NCBI GenBank assembly: GCA_029309925.1
Contig: JARKND010000004.1
Coordinates: 558,001 to 622,000, forward strand
Length of the DNA: 64,000 bases
Reading direction: 5' to 3'
Origin: Fulvivirgaceae bacterium JP3-4
GTDB lineage: Bacteria; Bacteroidota; Bacteroidia; Cytophagales; Cyclobacteriaceae
This document shows, piece by piece, positions 52,756 through 60,600 of this stretch. Position numbers and translations under genes: made by a program. Each line of letters begins with the position of its first letter. The stretch's first letter is position 1. The notes under the pieces are model-generated. The model saw only the letters and a list, made by a program, of their open reading frames with translations. It was not told the DNA's origin and did no database searches.

Positions 52756-52763
52756 AAAGGAGG
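52756..52763 (+). promoter_or_regulatory. Unusually strong Shine-Dalgarno sequence
   Basis: AAAGGAGG, a full match to the 16S anti-SD core, ends 4 nt before ATG 52768. Such sites are rare in Bacteroidota, where most mRNAs lack an SD. It is the only clear example I saw in the window. Confidence 0.6.
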
Positions 52764-52767
52764 TACC

Positions 52768-52830
52768 ATGTCTAGTCCCACGAAAATTTTATCATCAAAA
52801 CATAATTCATCAATTGCCACTTTGTGGTAG
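52768..52830 (+). CDS. SD-led 20-aa mini-ORF
   Basis: ATG 52768 starts MSSPTKILSSKHNSSIATLW followed by TAG. The frame is open upstream to 52681, with a second in-frame ATG at 52741 that would give 29 aa. The peptide is Ser/Lys-rich with a C-terminal Trp. It lies in a gap of 400 bp between ggt and the EEP gene and is followed by a G/C hairpin (ATGAGG/CCTCAT at about 52831-52847) and then a perfect terminator. It could be a leader peptide, a small secreted or toxic peptide, or a translated start on a regulatory RNA. Not a known family to me. Confidence 0.45.
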   Translation: MSSPTKILSSKHNSSIATLW

Positions 52831-52884
52831 ATGAGGTTTTGCCTCATTCCATGATGTTTTATGGATAGAATTGAATGAGGATTT

Positions 52885-52922
52885 GAATATCCGGCTTGCG
52901 TCCCTTGCCGGATATTCTTTTT
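52885..52922 (+). terminator. Intrinsic terminator after the mini-ORF
   Basis: A perfect 11-bp stem (GAATATCCGGC with GCCGGATATTC) with an 11-nt loop and five Ts. The T-tract overlaps the stop codon of the convergent EEP gene, so the hairpin may serve both directions. Confidence 0.9.
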
Positions 52923-53976
52923 ATGTGACTTTCTGAATTTTCTCCTGCGCTACGCGTTCGTCCTCCGAAGTTTTATTCATTTTTTCATGACTCTGTTCGG
53001 CAGCCTGCTCAAGGGCTAGCTGCAGCGAAATAAAGATTGGAAAATGATCCGACCCCATATCTGACAACCTTTTAAGTTCAAGCAGGCAAAAATGTTTCGA
53101 ACAAAAAACATGATCGAGCGGCCACCTGAGCAGCGGGTATTTCACGTGGAAAGTACTGAAGAACCCACGCCCTCTCCGCGGATCAAGTAGTCCACTTACT
53201 TTTAGAAACAGCTCTGTGGTATAGCTCCACGCAACATCGTTGAGATCACCGGCAACGATTACCGGAGTTTTCATCTTTTCCACTTCTTTGGCTACCAGAA
53301 GTATTTCCGCGTCTCTTTCGGTCGAACGAGGATTTTCACTGGGAACCGGAGGCTCGGGATGCAGGCCGTACAGTTTTATATAATGACCACTCCGAAGTCT
53401 AACAAGCGTTTGAATGGACGGTATTCCTTCCTCGATGAGATATTGTACGGATTGATTCTTGAGTTCGAGCTTCGAATACAGCGACATACCATAGGTATTA
53501 TCCAACGGATTGAGGACCCGATGCGGATACTTCTTATGTAACACCTTGAGGTGCGAATCCCAGTATGAGTCGACCTCAACAAGCAAAATGAGATCAGGAT
53601 TGCGCTGCTCAATTTGATTTAATAGTCGTGACACATCTTTGTTATCCTGGAAAACATTGCAGATCAGTAAACTCAGTCTGTTATCAGCAACAACCTTACG
53701 TGTTCTTTTCATCTGGTTTCGCGCTACGAAGGTGTAAGGAAACACCAGGTAAAGCAGGTAAATCGTATTGAGCGACAAAGCCGATACGAAGATCACATCA
53801 TGCATACTGTCCAAGCCAAACTGCAGAACGAACGAAACCAGGACAATCACACTAATAATCAGCTTCTGGAACCTCGGGTATTCAAAAATGCGGAACATCC
53901 AGTTGTCATTCCGGATAAATGGTATCAAAGAGAAAATGATAAAAATATAACCGACAATAATCAGTGCTGTTTTCAC
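52921..53976 (-). CDS. Endonuclease/exonuclease/phosphatase-family membrane protein
   Basis: 351-aa protein with three N-terminal membrane helices (about 5-85; IIVGYIFIIFSLIPFI, LIISVIVLVSFVLQFGL, VFVSALSLNTIYLLYLVF) followed by an EEP-fold catalytic domain. Motifs: LLVEVDSYW (E for metal), YGLHPEPPVPSENP, VIVAGDLNDVAWS (Asp-Asn pair) and MGSDHFPIFISL (C-terminal Asp-His). All catalytic elements are present. In this family the substrates range from phospholipids to nucleic acids; the membrane anchor favours a lipid or extracytoplasmic target. Confidence 0.88.
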   Translation of the reverse strand: MKTALIIVGYIFIIFSLIPFIRNDNWMFRIFEYPRFQKLIISVIVLVSFVLQFGLDSMHDVIFVSALSLNTIYLLYLVFPYTFVARNQMKRTRKVVADNRLSLLICNVFQDNKDVSRLLNQIEQRNPDLILLVEVDSYWDSHLKVLHKKYPHRVLNPLDNTYGMSLYSKLELKNQSVQYLIEEGIPSIQTLVRLRSGHYIKLYGLHPEPPVPSENPRSTERDAEILLVAKEVEKMKTPVIVAGDLNDVAWSYTTELFLKVSGLLDPRRGRGFFSTFHVKYPLLRWPLDHVFCSKHFCLLELKRLSDMGSDHFPIFISLQLALEQAAEQSHEKMNKTSEDERVAQEKIQKVT

Positions 53977-54086
53977 ATTACCTGTTTAAAAGCATTCAGT
54001 CAACAATCTCATTCCATCACATTGCTGCGGCTCATATTCTACAGATGGAACAGTATTTTAACTGTCGAAGCCTAAACACATTCGTT

Positions 54087-54326
54087 ATGGATAAGGAAAA
54101 AAACATCAAGGAGCCGTACAGGCCGGAGGACACTCCAAACCCGCCACAGATCATCGATCCAAACAGAAGGAACGATGAGCCCGATGAAAAAAGTCCGATG
54201 AGAGGTGAAAAGAAGTCGCCCACTGGCCAGCATGAAGAAAACGATTCAAAGCCAGCGGAATCTGAAAAAAAAGAAAAACTTTTGGGGGAATCAGAAACCG
54301 AAATTACTGACGAAACGACCATCTGA
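54087..54326 (+). CDS. Disordered hydrophilic small protein, 79 aa
   Basis: 79-aa protein almost without hydrophobic residues: P-, D-, E-, K- and S-rich, starting MDKEKNIKEPYRPEDTPNPP. No fold is expected. ATG 54087 is used; the frame extends upstream through an improbable AT-rich stretch. Composition is like hydrophilic stress or desiccation proteins. A second disordered protein (56930-57118) of the same style closes the region. Convergent with the SDR gene, 22 bp between stops. Confidence 0.6.
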   Translation: MDKEKNIKEPYRPEDTPNPPQIIDPNRRNDEPDEKSPMRGEKKSPTGQHEENDSKPAESEKKEKLLGESETEITDETTI

Positions 54327-54348
54327 TTTTTGACGACCGTGGAATCCG

Positions 54349-55158
54349 CTAGCCATTGTCTTCAAAGCCGGGATAGAGCAGCATTCCTCCGTCAACAAAT
54401 AGCGTTATACCATTAACGTATTCAGAGTCATCGGACGCGAGCCAGACCGCTGCGTTTCCGATGTCTTCGGCTTCACCAATTCTTTTAGATGGTATAAGCT
54501 TTAATAAATTTTGGTAGGCCTCAGGCGTTTGCCAGGCTGCGTGATTGATTGGGGTGCGAATTGCTCCCGGGCCGATACTGTTCACACGAATCTTCATGGA
54601 TGCATACTCCTGTGCGATGCTTTTCATCAGCATCATCACGCCACCCTTGGACGCTGCGTAGTTCGCATGACCAGCCCACGGAATAACTTCATGAACAGAA
54701 CTAATGCAGATAATTTTTCCCGCTGACTTCGATCTTGACGGAACTACACCCCGTTTTAAAAATTCCTTGACGGCTTCGCGTGCGCAGAGAAACTGGCCCG
54801 TGAGGTTAATGCCGATCACCTTCTCCCATTGCTCCAGCGTGATCTCGTGAAACTTAGCGTCCTTCTGCAGTCCAGCGTTGTTGATCAGGATATCAACGGT
54901 TCCAAACTGTTCGATTGTTTTCCGAAACATGTCCTGAACTTCCGCTTCTTTGCTTACATCTGCCTTCCAGATGATGCCTTGGCCACCGCGTTGTTTTATT
55001 TCACCTAACACAGCCTCTGCCTTGTCAGCACTACTCGAATAATTCACCACCACGGTAGCACCAGCTTCGCTTAACGCTTTTGCAATGCCCGCACCTATCC
55101 CTGAGCTCGCACCTGTCACGATAGCGATCTGATCCTGTAATTTTTTTCGATTGCTCAT
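54349..55158 (-). CDS. SDR-family oxidoreductase, glucose 1-dehydrogenase-like
   Basis: 269-aa classical short-chain dehydrogenase: cofactor motif GASSGIGAGIAK, NNAG, catalytic Ser in ICISSVHEVIPWAG, and YAASKGG with the catalytic Tyr and Lys. The NYSSS stretch after the second strand lacks an acidic residue and has Ser/Asn, favouring NADP. The family includes glucose 1-dehydrogenases and general-stress SDRs. Its neighbours, WrbA and disordered peptides, point to a stress role. Confidence 0.9.
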   Translation of the reverse strand: MSNRKKLQDQIAIVTGASSGIGAGIAKALSEAGATVVVNYSSSADKAEAVLGEIKQRGGQGIIWKADVSKEAEVQDMFRKTIEQFGTVDILINNAGLQKDAKFHEITLEQWEKVIGINLTGQFLCAREAVKEFLKRGVVPSRSKSAGKIICISSVHEVIPWAGHANYAASKGGVMMLMKSIAQEYASMKIRVNSIGPGAIRTPINHAAWQTPEAYQNLLKLIPSKRIGEAEDIGNAAVWLASDDSEYVNGITLFVDGGMLLYPGFEDNG

Positions 55159-55169
55159 GCTTTGCCGCT

Positions 55170-55571
55170 TTATGAAAGTTCTACAGTATCAAACCAATAT
55201 TTTAAGAATGCTGATATTTTTTCGGTGGTGCCCTTGTCTGACGAGGGCTTCACGATGAACGAACTTGCTCCAGCTTCATAACATTCGCGGATGATCGTTG
55301 GATTCGAAACACCGCTCAGCACCACGGCAGGAATGTGTCGAGTCGATGCTCCGCTACGCAATCTGCGCAGAATTTCTGGCGCGGGAAGTGGCGTTGCCCG
55401 ATAAGTGATCAGAAGAAGATCTGGCTGTTGAAGGCGTTCCACCTGACGTAAAAAATCAGTGCTATTCGACACAAAGCTGATGGTAATATCAGCTTTCAAT
55501 TCATCGAGGACCGCCTGCGTGATATAGCGATCGTCTTCATCATGCTCAAGCATCAGGATATTGCGTTTCAT
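55170..55571 (-). CDS. Receiver-domain protein lacking the phospho-acceptor Asp
   Basis: 133-aa stand-alone receiver fold: the acidic pocket residues E9/D11 are present (MLEHDEDDRY), but the normal LLLD acceptor position is LLLIT (T56, in PDLLLITYRATPLPAPE). The switch residue (VVLSG) and Lys (FIVKPSSD) remain. It cannot be phosphorylated at the usual site, so it may be a constitutive or ligand-bound pseudo-receiver. It is 11 bp from the SDR gene, same strand, suggesting co-transcription. Confidence 0.85.
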   Translation of the reverse strand: MKRNILMLEHDEDDRYITQAVLDELKADITISFVSNSTDFLRQVERLQQPDLLLITYRATPLPAPEILRRLRSGASTRHIPAVVLSGVSNPTIIRECYEAGASSFIVKPSSDKGTTEKISAFLKYWFDTVELS

Positions 55572-55650
55572 AGTTCGTAATTGAAACCCAATATAGAGAA
55601 CAAGCGGCTAATAAATCTGGCTTTTACAAACTTTCGGAGAGTGTTTGACA

Positions 55651-56073
55651 TCAGCGGGACACGGGCGTATCGATAATTTTCCACATCAGTCCAATCTCTG
55701 ACATGGCTGTAAAGAACTTTTTGAAATCAAGCGGTTTCACAATGTAGGCATCCGCCTTCAGTTCAAATGACTCTACGTAGCCGCGCCCTTCGCGAGATGA
55801 CACCAGGCATACAACCGGGATGTCCTTCTTATTTTCATCTGCCTTTAGTGTGCGAAGAATCTGAATACCATCGACACGCGGCATTCGTAGATCGAGGAGA
55901 ATCAGTTTCGGCAGATTGTTGGTTGGCGCATAAAGATATTGGAGCGCCTTTTCTCCATCATCAATGTGGAGAAGATGATTGACAAGGTGATGTTTCTTAA
56001 GTGCGTGAATCGTTAGCTCTGCATCGTCTGCATCGTCTTCTACTAAAAGAATTTCAATCTCACCTTGTACCAT
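55651..56073 (-). CDS. Single-domain response regulator, Rcp1-like
   Basis: 140-aa receiver with the acidic pocket E12/D13/D14 (LLVEDDADDAEL), acceptor D61 (LILLDLRMPRVDGIQIL), switch Ser in CLVSSREG and Lys in AYIVKPLDFKKF. The DDADDAELTIHALKKH opening is typical of the phytochrome-partner Rcp1 subgroup. ATG 56073 is used; the frame upstream to 56160 is not family-like. Precedes the pseudo-receiver by about 80 bp on the same strand. Confidence 0.92.
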   Translation of the reverse strand: MVQGEIEILLVEDDADDAELTIHALKKHHLVNHLLHIDDGEKALQYLYAPTNNLPKLILLDLRMPRVDGIQILRTLKADENKKDIPVVCLVSSREGRGYVESFELKADAYIVKPLDFKKFFTAMSEIGLMWKIIDTPVSR

Positions 56074-56270
56074 CAGAACTAGTTTTGTTAGGGCCTCAAA
56101 GGTACCCAGACGGAATAGATTCCAGGTAACTTTGACTGAAAAAATTACATGAATGCTCAAACATTTTTTGCTGTAGAATTAATTACATAGCAACGACTGT
56201 CCGATGCGAGGGAACAGGCAGCAAGCGCACACGGAGGGCATGTCTTTTTTGCGAAGCATTGGAAAGCATT

Positions 56271-56933
56271 ATGGAAAAAATAAAAACGCTCATTGTTTAC
56301 TACAGCTCGACTGGTGCAAATTATCAACTTGCGCAGTGGGCTGACGAAGGTGCGAAGGGAATCGGGTCTGAGACAAGAATCCGAAAAGTGCAGGAGCTTG
56401 CGCCTGAGTCGGCAATAGCTGGTAACCCTGCATGGAAGAAACACAGTGATTCAACTAAAAATATTCAAATTGCGTCCCTCGAAGATTTAGAATGGGCTGA
56501 CGTAGTTGTATTCAGCGCACCAACACGGTATGGAACTTTGCCGGCACAGATGAAGCAGTTCCTCGACTCCACCGGTCCGCTTTGGGCACAGGGCAAACTC
56601 GCCAACAAAGTTGTTACCGCGATGTCCAGTGCGATGAACGTGCATGGCGGGCAGGAAGCAACTATATTATCGTTATATACTACTATGTTTCACTGGGGCG
56701 CGCTTGTCGTTGCGCCAGGATATACGGATCCGGTGCTTTTCAAAACCGGAGGTAACCCTTACGGCACAAGCGCAACGGTGGATGATAAAGGCAGCATAAA
56801 AGAAGATGTAAAGCCTGCCGTAATTCACCAGGTGAAACGGGCCGTCACCATTGCACTGTGGCTACGGAAAGGCTCAACTAATAATGAGTCAGTTGATGAA
56901 AGTAATTTGCAACCTGAATTGACACACGCATGA
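56271..56933 (+). CDS. wrbA: NAD(P)H:quinone oxidoreductase, WrbA type
   Basis: 220-aa flavodoxin-fold enzyme that reduces quinones by two electrons with FMN, protecting against oxidative stress. The FMN phosphate loop is YYSSTGANYQLA, with PTRYGTLPAQMKQFLDSTG (isoalloxazine and WrbA signature), and MSSAMNVHGGQEATILSLYTTMFHWG further on. ATG 56271 is used; a TTG lies four codons upstream. Its stop overlaps the start of the 62-aa disordered gene by 4 bp. Confidence 0.93.
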   Translation: MEKIKTLIVYYSSTGANYQLAQWADEGAKGIGSETRIRKVQELAPESAIAGNPAWKKHSDSTKNIQIASLEDLEWADVVVFSAPTRYGTLPAQMKQFLDSTGPLWAQGKLANKVVTAMSSAMNVHGGQEATILSLYTTMFHWGALVVAPGYTDPVLFKTGGNPYGTSATVDDKGSIKEDVKPAVIHQVKRAVTIALWLRKGSTNNESVDESNLQPELTHA

Positions 56934-57118
56934 ACGACAAGACTAATAGACCAGACGAAAGTGCACCTATCCGTGATGGCGATACAAGACCGGATCAGAA
57001 CATCGAGGGCAAACCCAAAAAACAATCTTCCCCTGTTGCGAGCGAAAAAGGCAAGGTAACTAAGGAACGTGCGGCTGATGTAAATAGTCTGGAAGACTAT
57101 AAAGACGCAAGCGAATAA
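56930..57118 (+). CDS. Disordered hydrophilic small protein, 62 aa
   Basis: 62 aa, starting MNDKTNRPDESAPIRDGDTR and rich in K, D, E, S and P with no hydrophobic core. The ATG overlaps the wrbA stop (ATGA), so translation is coupled. Similar in style to the 79-aa protein at 54087. The operon with wrbA suggests a stress or desiccation function. A strong hairpin follows. Confidence 0.6.
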   Translation: MNDKTNRPDESAPIRDGDTRPDQNIEGKPKKQSSPVASEKGKVTKERAADVNSLEDYKDASE

Positions 57119-57125
57119 ATTTATT

Positions 57126-57186
57126 GTGCCTCAGGTTGCGGTGAGAAACACCGCTGCTTGCGCAACCGGCAGGCACGAATTTTTAT
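57126..57186 (+). terminator. Hairpin and T-rich run after wrbA operon
   Basis: GTGCCT (57126-57131) pairs with AGGCAC (57171-57176), and GGTTGCG (57134-57140) with CGCAACC (57161-57167), with a further GTG/CAC pair inside. A short T-run follows (ATTTTTAT). A compact structure that probably terminates the wrbA-peptide unit. Confidence 0.65.
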
Positions 57187-57240
57187 TGGCATCTCTTGCG
57201 ACATCATTTAAGGCAACGTGTTTCTATACCTTATAATTAT

Positions 57241-57354
57241 ATGGTGTTTGAGCAGATGGTTGAGCAAAAGTTTTTTGACGGAGAGCTCATGCACAAACTA
57301 CGGAAAGCGTCAATAAAGTCGTTGCTGTGGATGATATCAGGCGAGCAAGTGTAG
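57241..57354 (+). CDS. Possible 37-aa small protein
   Basis: ATG 57241 to TAG 57354 reads MVFEQMVEQKFFDGELMHK and continues to a hydrophobic helix (ASIKSLLWMISGEQV). The frame ends just 5 bp before a terminator hairpin, the arrangement of a short transcript. Composition is protein-like and amphipathic. No family recognised. Confidence 0.3.
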   Translation: MVFEQMVEQKFFDGELMHKLRKASIKSLLWMISGEQV

Positions 57355-57658
57355 AAGGAATGCCATACCCGATATTGGCATAATTTTTTTCAACGGGAAT
57401 GGTCCAAAAAATGATCGGTGGAATCTAAAAAAGTCTTCATTACTTTTTTTTATTTCATAACTAACGATCATTTTACGATGTCGAAATGTGTAAGCGTGGC
57501 AAACTGGAAATTTCTGCTCCGTTTGAAGCTGCGAGCACGCAAATTGAAGACATTGAAGCAGAACAGTCGCATTATGAGAGAACATACTTTAGTCTCATTA
57601 CATTGGAGTCATTCCCCAAACAATGCTGCGATTACATCATTCATAAAACTAGCGCAAA
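57355..57658. other. Non-coding upstream region of the CheB-CheR kinase
   Basis: 304 bp with no credible gene. It holds a terminator hairpin at the start and a perfect 10-bp inverted repeat (AAAATGATCG at 57408-57417, CGATCATTTT at 57465-57474) spaced by 47 bp, which could be a looped operator. AT-rich stretches around 57440-57460 are likely promoter sites. Confidence 0.4.
57360..57390 (+). terminator. Intrinsic terminator downstream of the 37-aa frame
   Basis: ATGCCA (57360-57365) pairs with TGGCAT (57376-57381), followed by AA and a run of seven Ts. Confidence 0.7.
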
Positions 57659-60600
57659 TTGAAAACTCAAGAATCTGACCATTTCATCATTGCGATCGGT
57701 GCATCCGCTGGTGGGCTTGAGCCGATTCATGAATTGTTTGACACATTGCCAGACAATACCAACTTTTCATTTGTCGTAGTGCAGCATTTATCCCCTGATC
57801 ACAAGAGCCTGATGGGGGAACTCCTCGCCAAACATACTTCGATGAAGATCATCGAAGCGCAGGAGAACATGGAGCTGAAGCCGAACTGCATTTACCTTAT
57901 TCCGAGCAAGAAGGTGATGACATACTCGGATGGCAACCTTAAGCTTCACGACAAGGAAAGGCATCAGGTACCCAATAACGCTATTGATACTTTCTTCGAA
58001 TCACTAGCAGCTGAAAAAGGAAAACAGGCTGTCGGAATTATTTTGTCCGGAACGGGAACTGATGGCACGAAAGGCATCGAGGCAATCAAGCGCAACGGTG
58101 GTTTGGTGATTGCACAAGATCCGCTGACCGCAGACTTCGATGGAATGCCGAGCAGCGCCATCCAAACCGGTTGTGTCGACCTCGTGCTTCCCCCGGAAAT
58201 GATTGGAGAAGAGCTGATCGAATATCTGCGCGAATCTCCTTACAGCAAGACACTGGGCAAATTCACGAAAGAAGATGAGGTTATCGTCCAGGAAATACTG
58301 GGATACATCCGCTCTGTTACTGCTCATGATTTCAGCTTGTACAAAACGCCTACCATCACCAGGCGTCTTGCCAAGCGCATGACAGAAAAAGGCTTTACAT
58401 CACTCGAGCAATACCAGGAATACATCATGCAGCAGAATGATGAAGCCGGTATTCTTGCCCGCGAATTCCTGATCAACGTAACCAAGTTTTTCAGAGACCC
58501 GGATGCCTTTGACGAACTCAAGACGAAAATTATCCCCTCCATATTTGCTTCAAAGAAGCCGCAGGACCTGATTAAAGTATGGATTGTTGCGTGCAGCAGC
58601 GGTGAAGAAGCCTATACCGTGGCCATGCTATTCTATGAATACATGGAGAGCATCCGCAATCACGATTTTAATCTCAAGATTTTTGCGACTGACCTTGATA
58701 AGGAAGCTTTGCAAATAGCTTCAACAGGAATTTATCCTGAGTCAATCGCAAAGGATATCACGCCAGAGCGGCTTTCCCGGTTTTTTACGCGCGAAGGTCA
58801 GTCTTATAAAATTCTTCCGGTAATCCGAAAGATGGTCGTGTTCGCGTATCACGACATCACAAAAGACCCGCCATTTAGTAAACTCGATCTGATCACGTGC
58901 CGGAATATGCTCATTTACATGAATGCAAAACTCCAGATCCACGTGCTCAAGACGTTCCTCTTCGCATTGAATCCTGCAGCGTGTCTGATGCTCGGAGCAA
59001 GCGAAAACATCGGAGTCCTGAAAGACTCGATGAAGGAGGTGAGCAAGAAGTGGAAAATTTACAAAGTCACAGGCAAAACGCGGCTGTTGGAAACGGATCA
59101 CATGGTCACGCCCATCCAGACCACGTCCGTGTTTCAATCGAACACAAACAAGCCGAAAAATGCGAACAACTTCCTATCGGATATTTTTAAGGAAACATTG
59201 CTTGAGGAATCAAAACTGGCGGGTATTCTGATTGATGAAAATATGGAAGTGAAGCAGGCGATCGGTCACTTTAAGGATTTTCTGCACTTCCCTGAGAACA
59301 ACCTGACTTTTAATCTGATCAAGCTCGTACCGAATGATCTTGGCATAGCGCTCGGTATGTGCGTTCGCAGAGCCATTCACGACAATGAGCGGAGCGTTAT
59401 GCGAAATGTTAAGGTAAGCGAAGGCTCCGTAGAGCGCACGGTGAGCATCATGGTGAAACCGTACATTCAACAGCAGGAATATCAGCAGTCGTTTCTCTTT
59501 ATTGTTCTGCAGGAAGAACAAAAGCAGAAGAAAGTAAAGAAGCTTTCTGCCAAAAAGCGCGATGAGCACGATCAGCAGCGCCTCGAAGAGCTAGAAAAGG
59601 AATTACGGGAGACGAAAGAAAACTTGCAGTCCGTCATCGAGGAACTTGAATCAAGCAATGAAGAGCTACTCACGAGCAATGAAGAAATGATCTCGGCTAA
59701 TGAGGAGCTTCAAAGCACGAATGAAGAACTTCAGTCACTCAACGAAGAGTTGCATACTGTGAGTGCGGAACACCAGCTGAAGATCAAGGAACTTATCGAC
59801 CTCAACGATGATCTCAACAATTATTTCAAGAACAGTCATATCGGCCAGATCCTGATTGATCGCCATATGATCGTGCGGAAGTTTTCTCCATCAATCACCC
59901 ACCAGATCAACCTCATTGAATCGGATATCGGACGACCAATAGTTGATATTACAAACAACATTGAAGACGTAGATCTGATCGAGGTGATCAAACGAGTAAT
60001 GATCTCGAATGAAATGCTCGAGCGCGAAGTCACAACCCGCGATGGAAGGACTTTCCTCATGAAAGTGAATCCATACCTGCGCCAGGACCGGACAGTTGAT
60101 GGTATCGTGCTCAACTTTATAGATATATCGGAATCGAAGAGTCTGCACAGCATTATCCAGGGAGTCTTTGATAGTGCCACGAGCGGAATTGCCGCAATGC
60201 GTGCCATCCGCAACCGTCAGCATGAAATCGCAGATTTCGAATATATCGCATCAAATCGGTCTGCTGAAAATATGCTCGGAATAAGAGTCGGAGAGCGGTT
60301 CAGAGAAGAAACTGTTAAAACGTTTGCGCGTGACGACCATTTCTTCCGAAAGTATGTGGCGGTTGTTGAAACCGGTGAGACAGAACATTTTGAATACTAC
60401 AATCCACTCCATAACCGATGGTATGAGGTGATCGCGGTGAAAATGCAGGATGGGCTTGTCACAACGTACAATGACATTACGCAAAAGAAAAACGCAGCAG
60501 ATCTCATTGCGCGCAACTACGAAGACCTGAAGCAGGCATCTTCGAAACTTCAGGAAACTAATTTCAAACTTGAACAGTCCAACATGGATTTGCTGCAGTT

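Noticed and set aside
57418-57678. 86-codon plus-strand frame overlapping the start of the CheB-CheR kinase
   Set aside because: Composition is not protein-like and it overlaps the kinase start in another frame; the upstream region looks regulatory.
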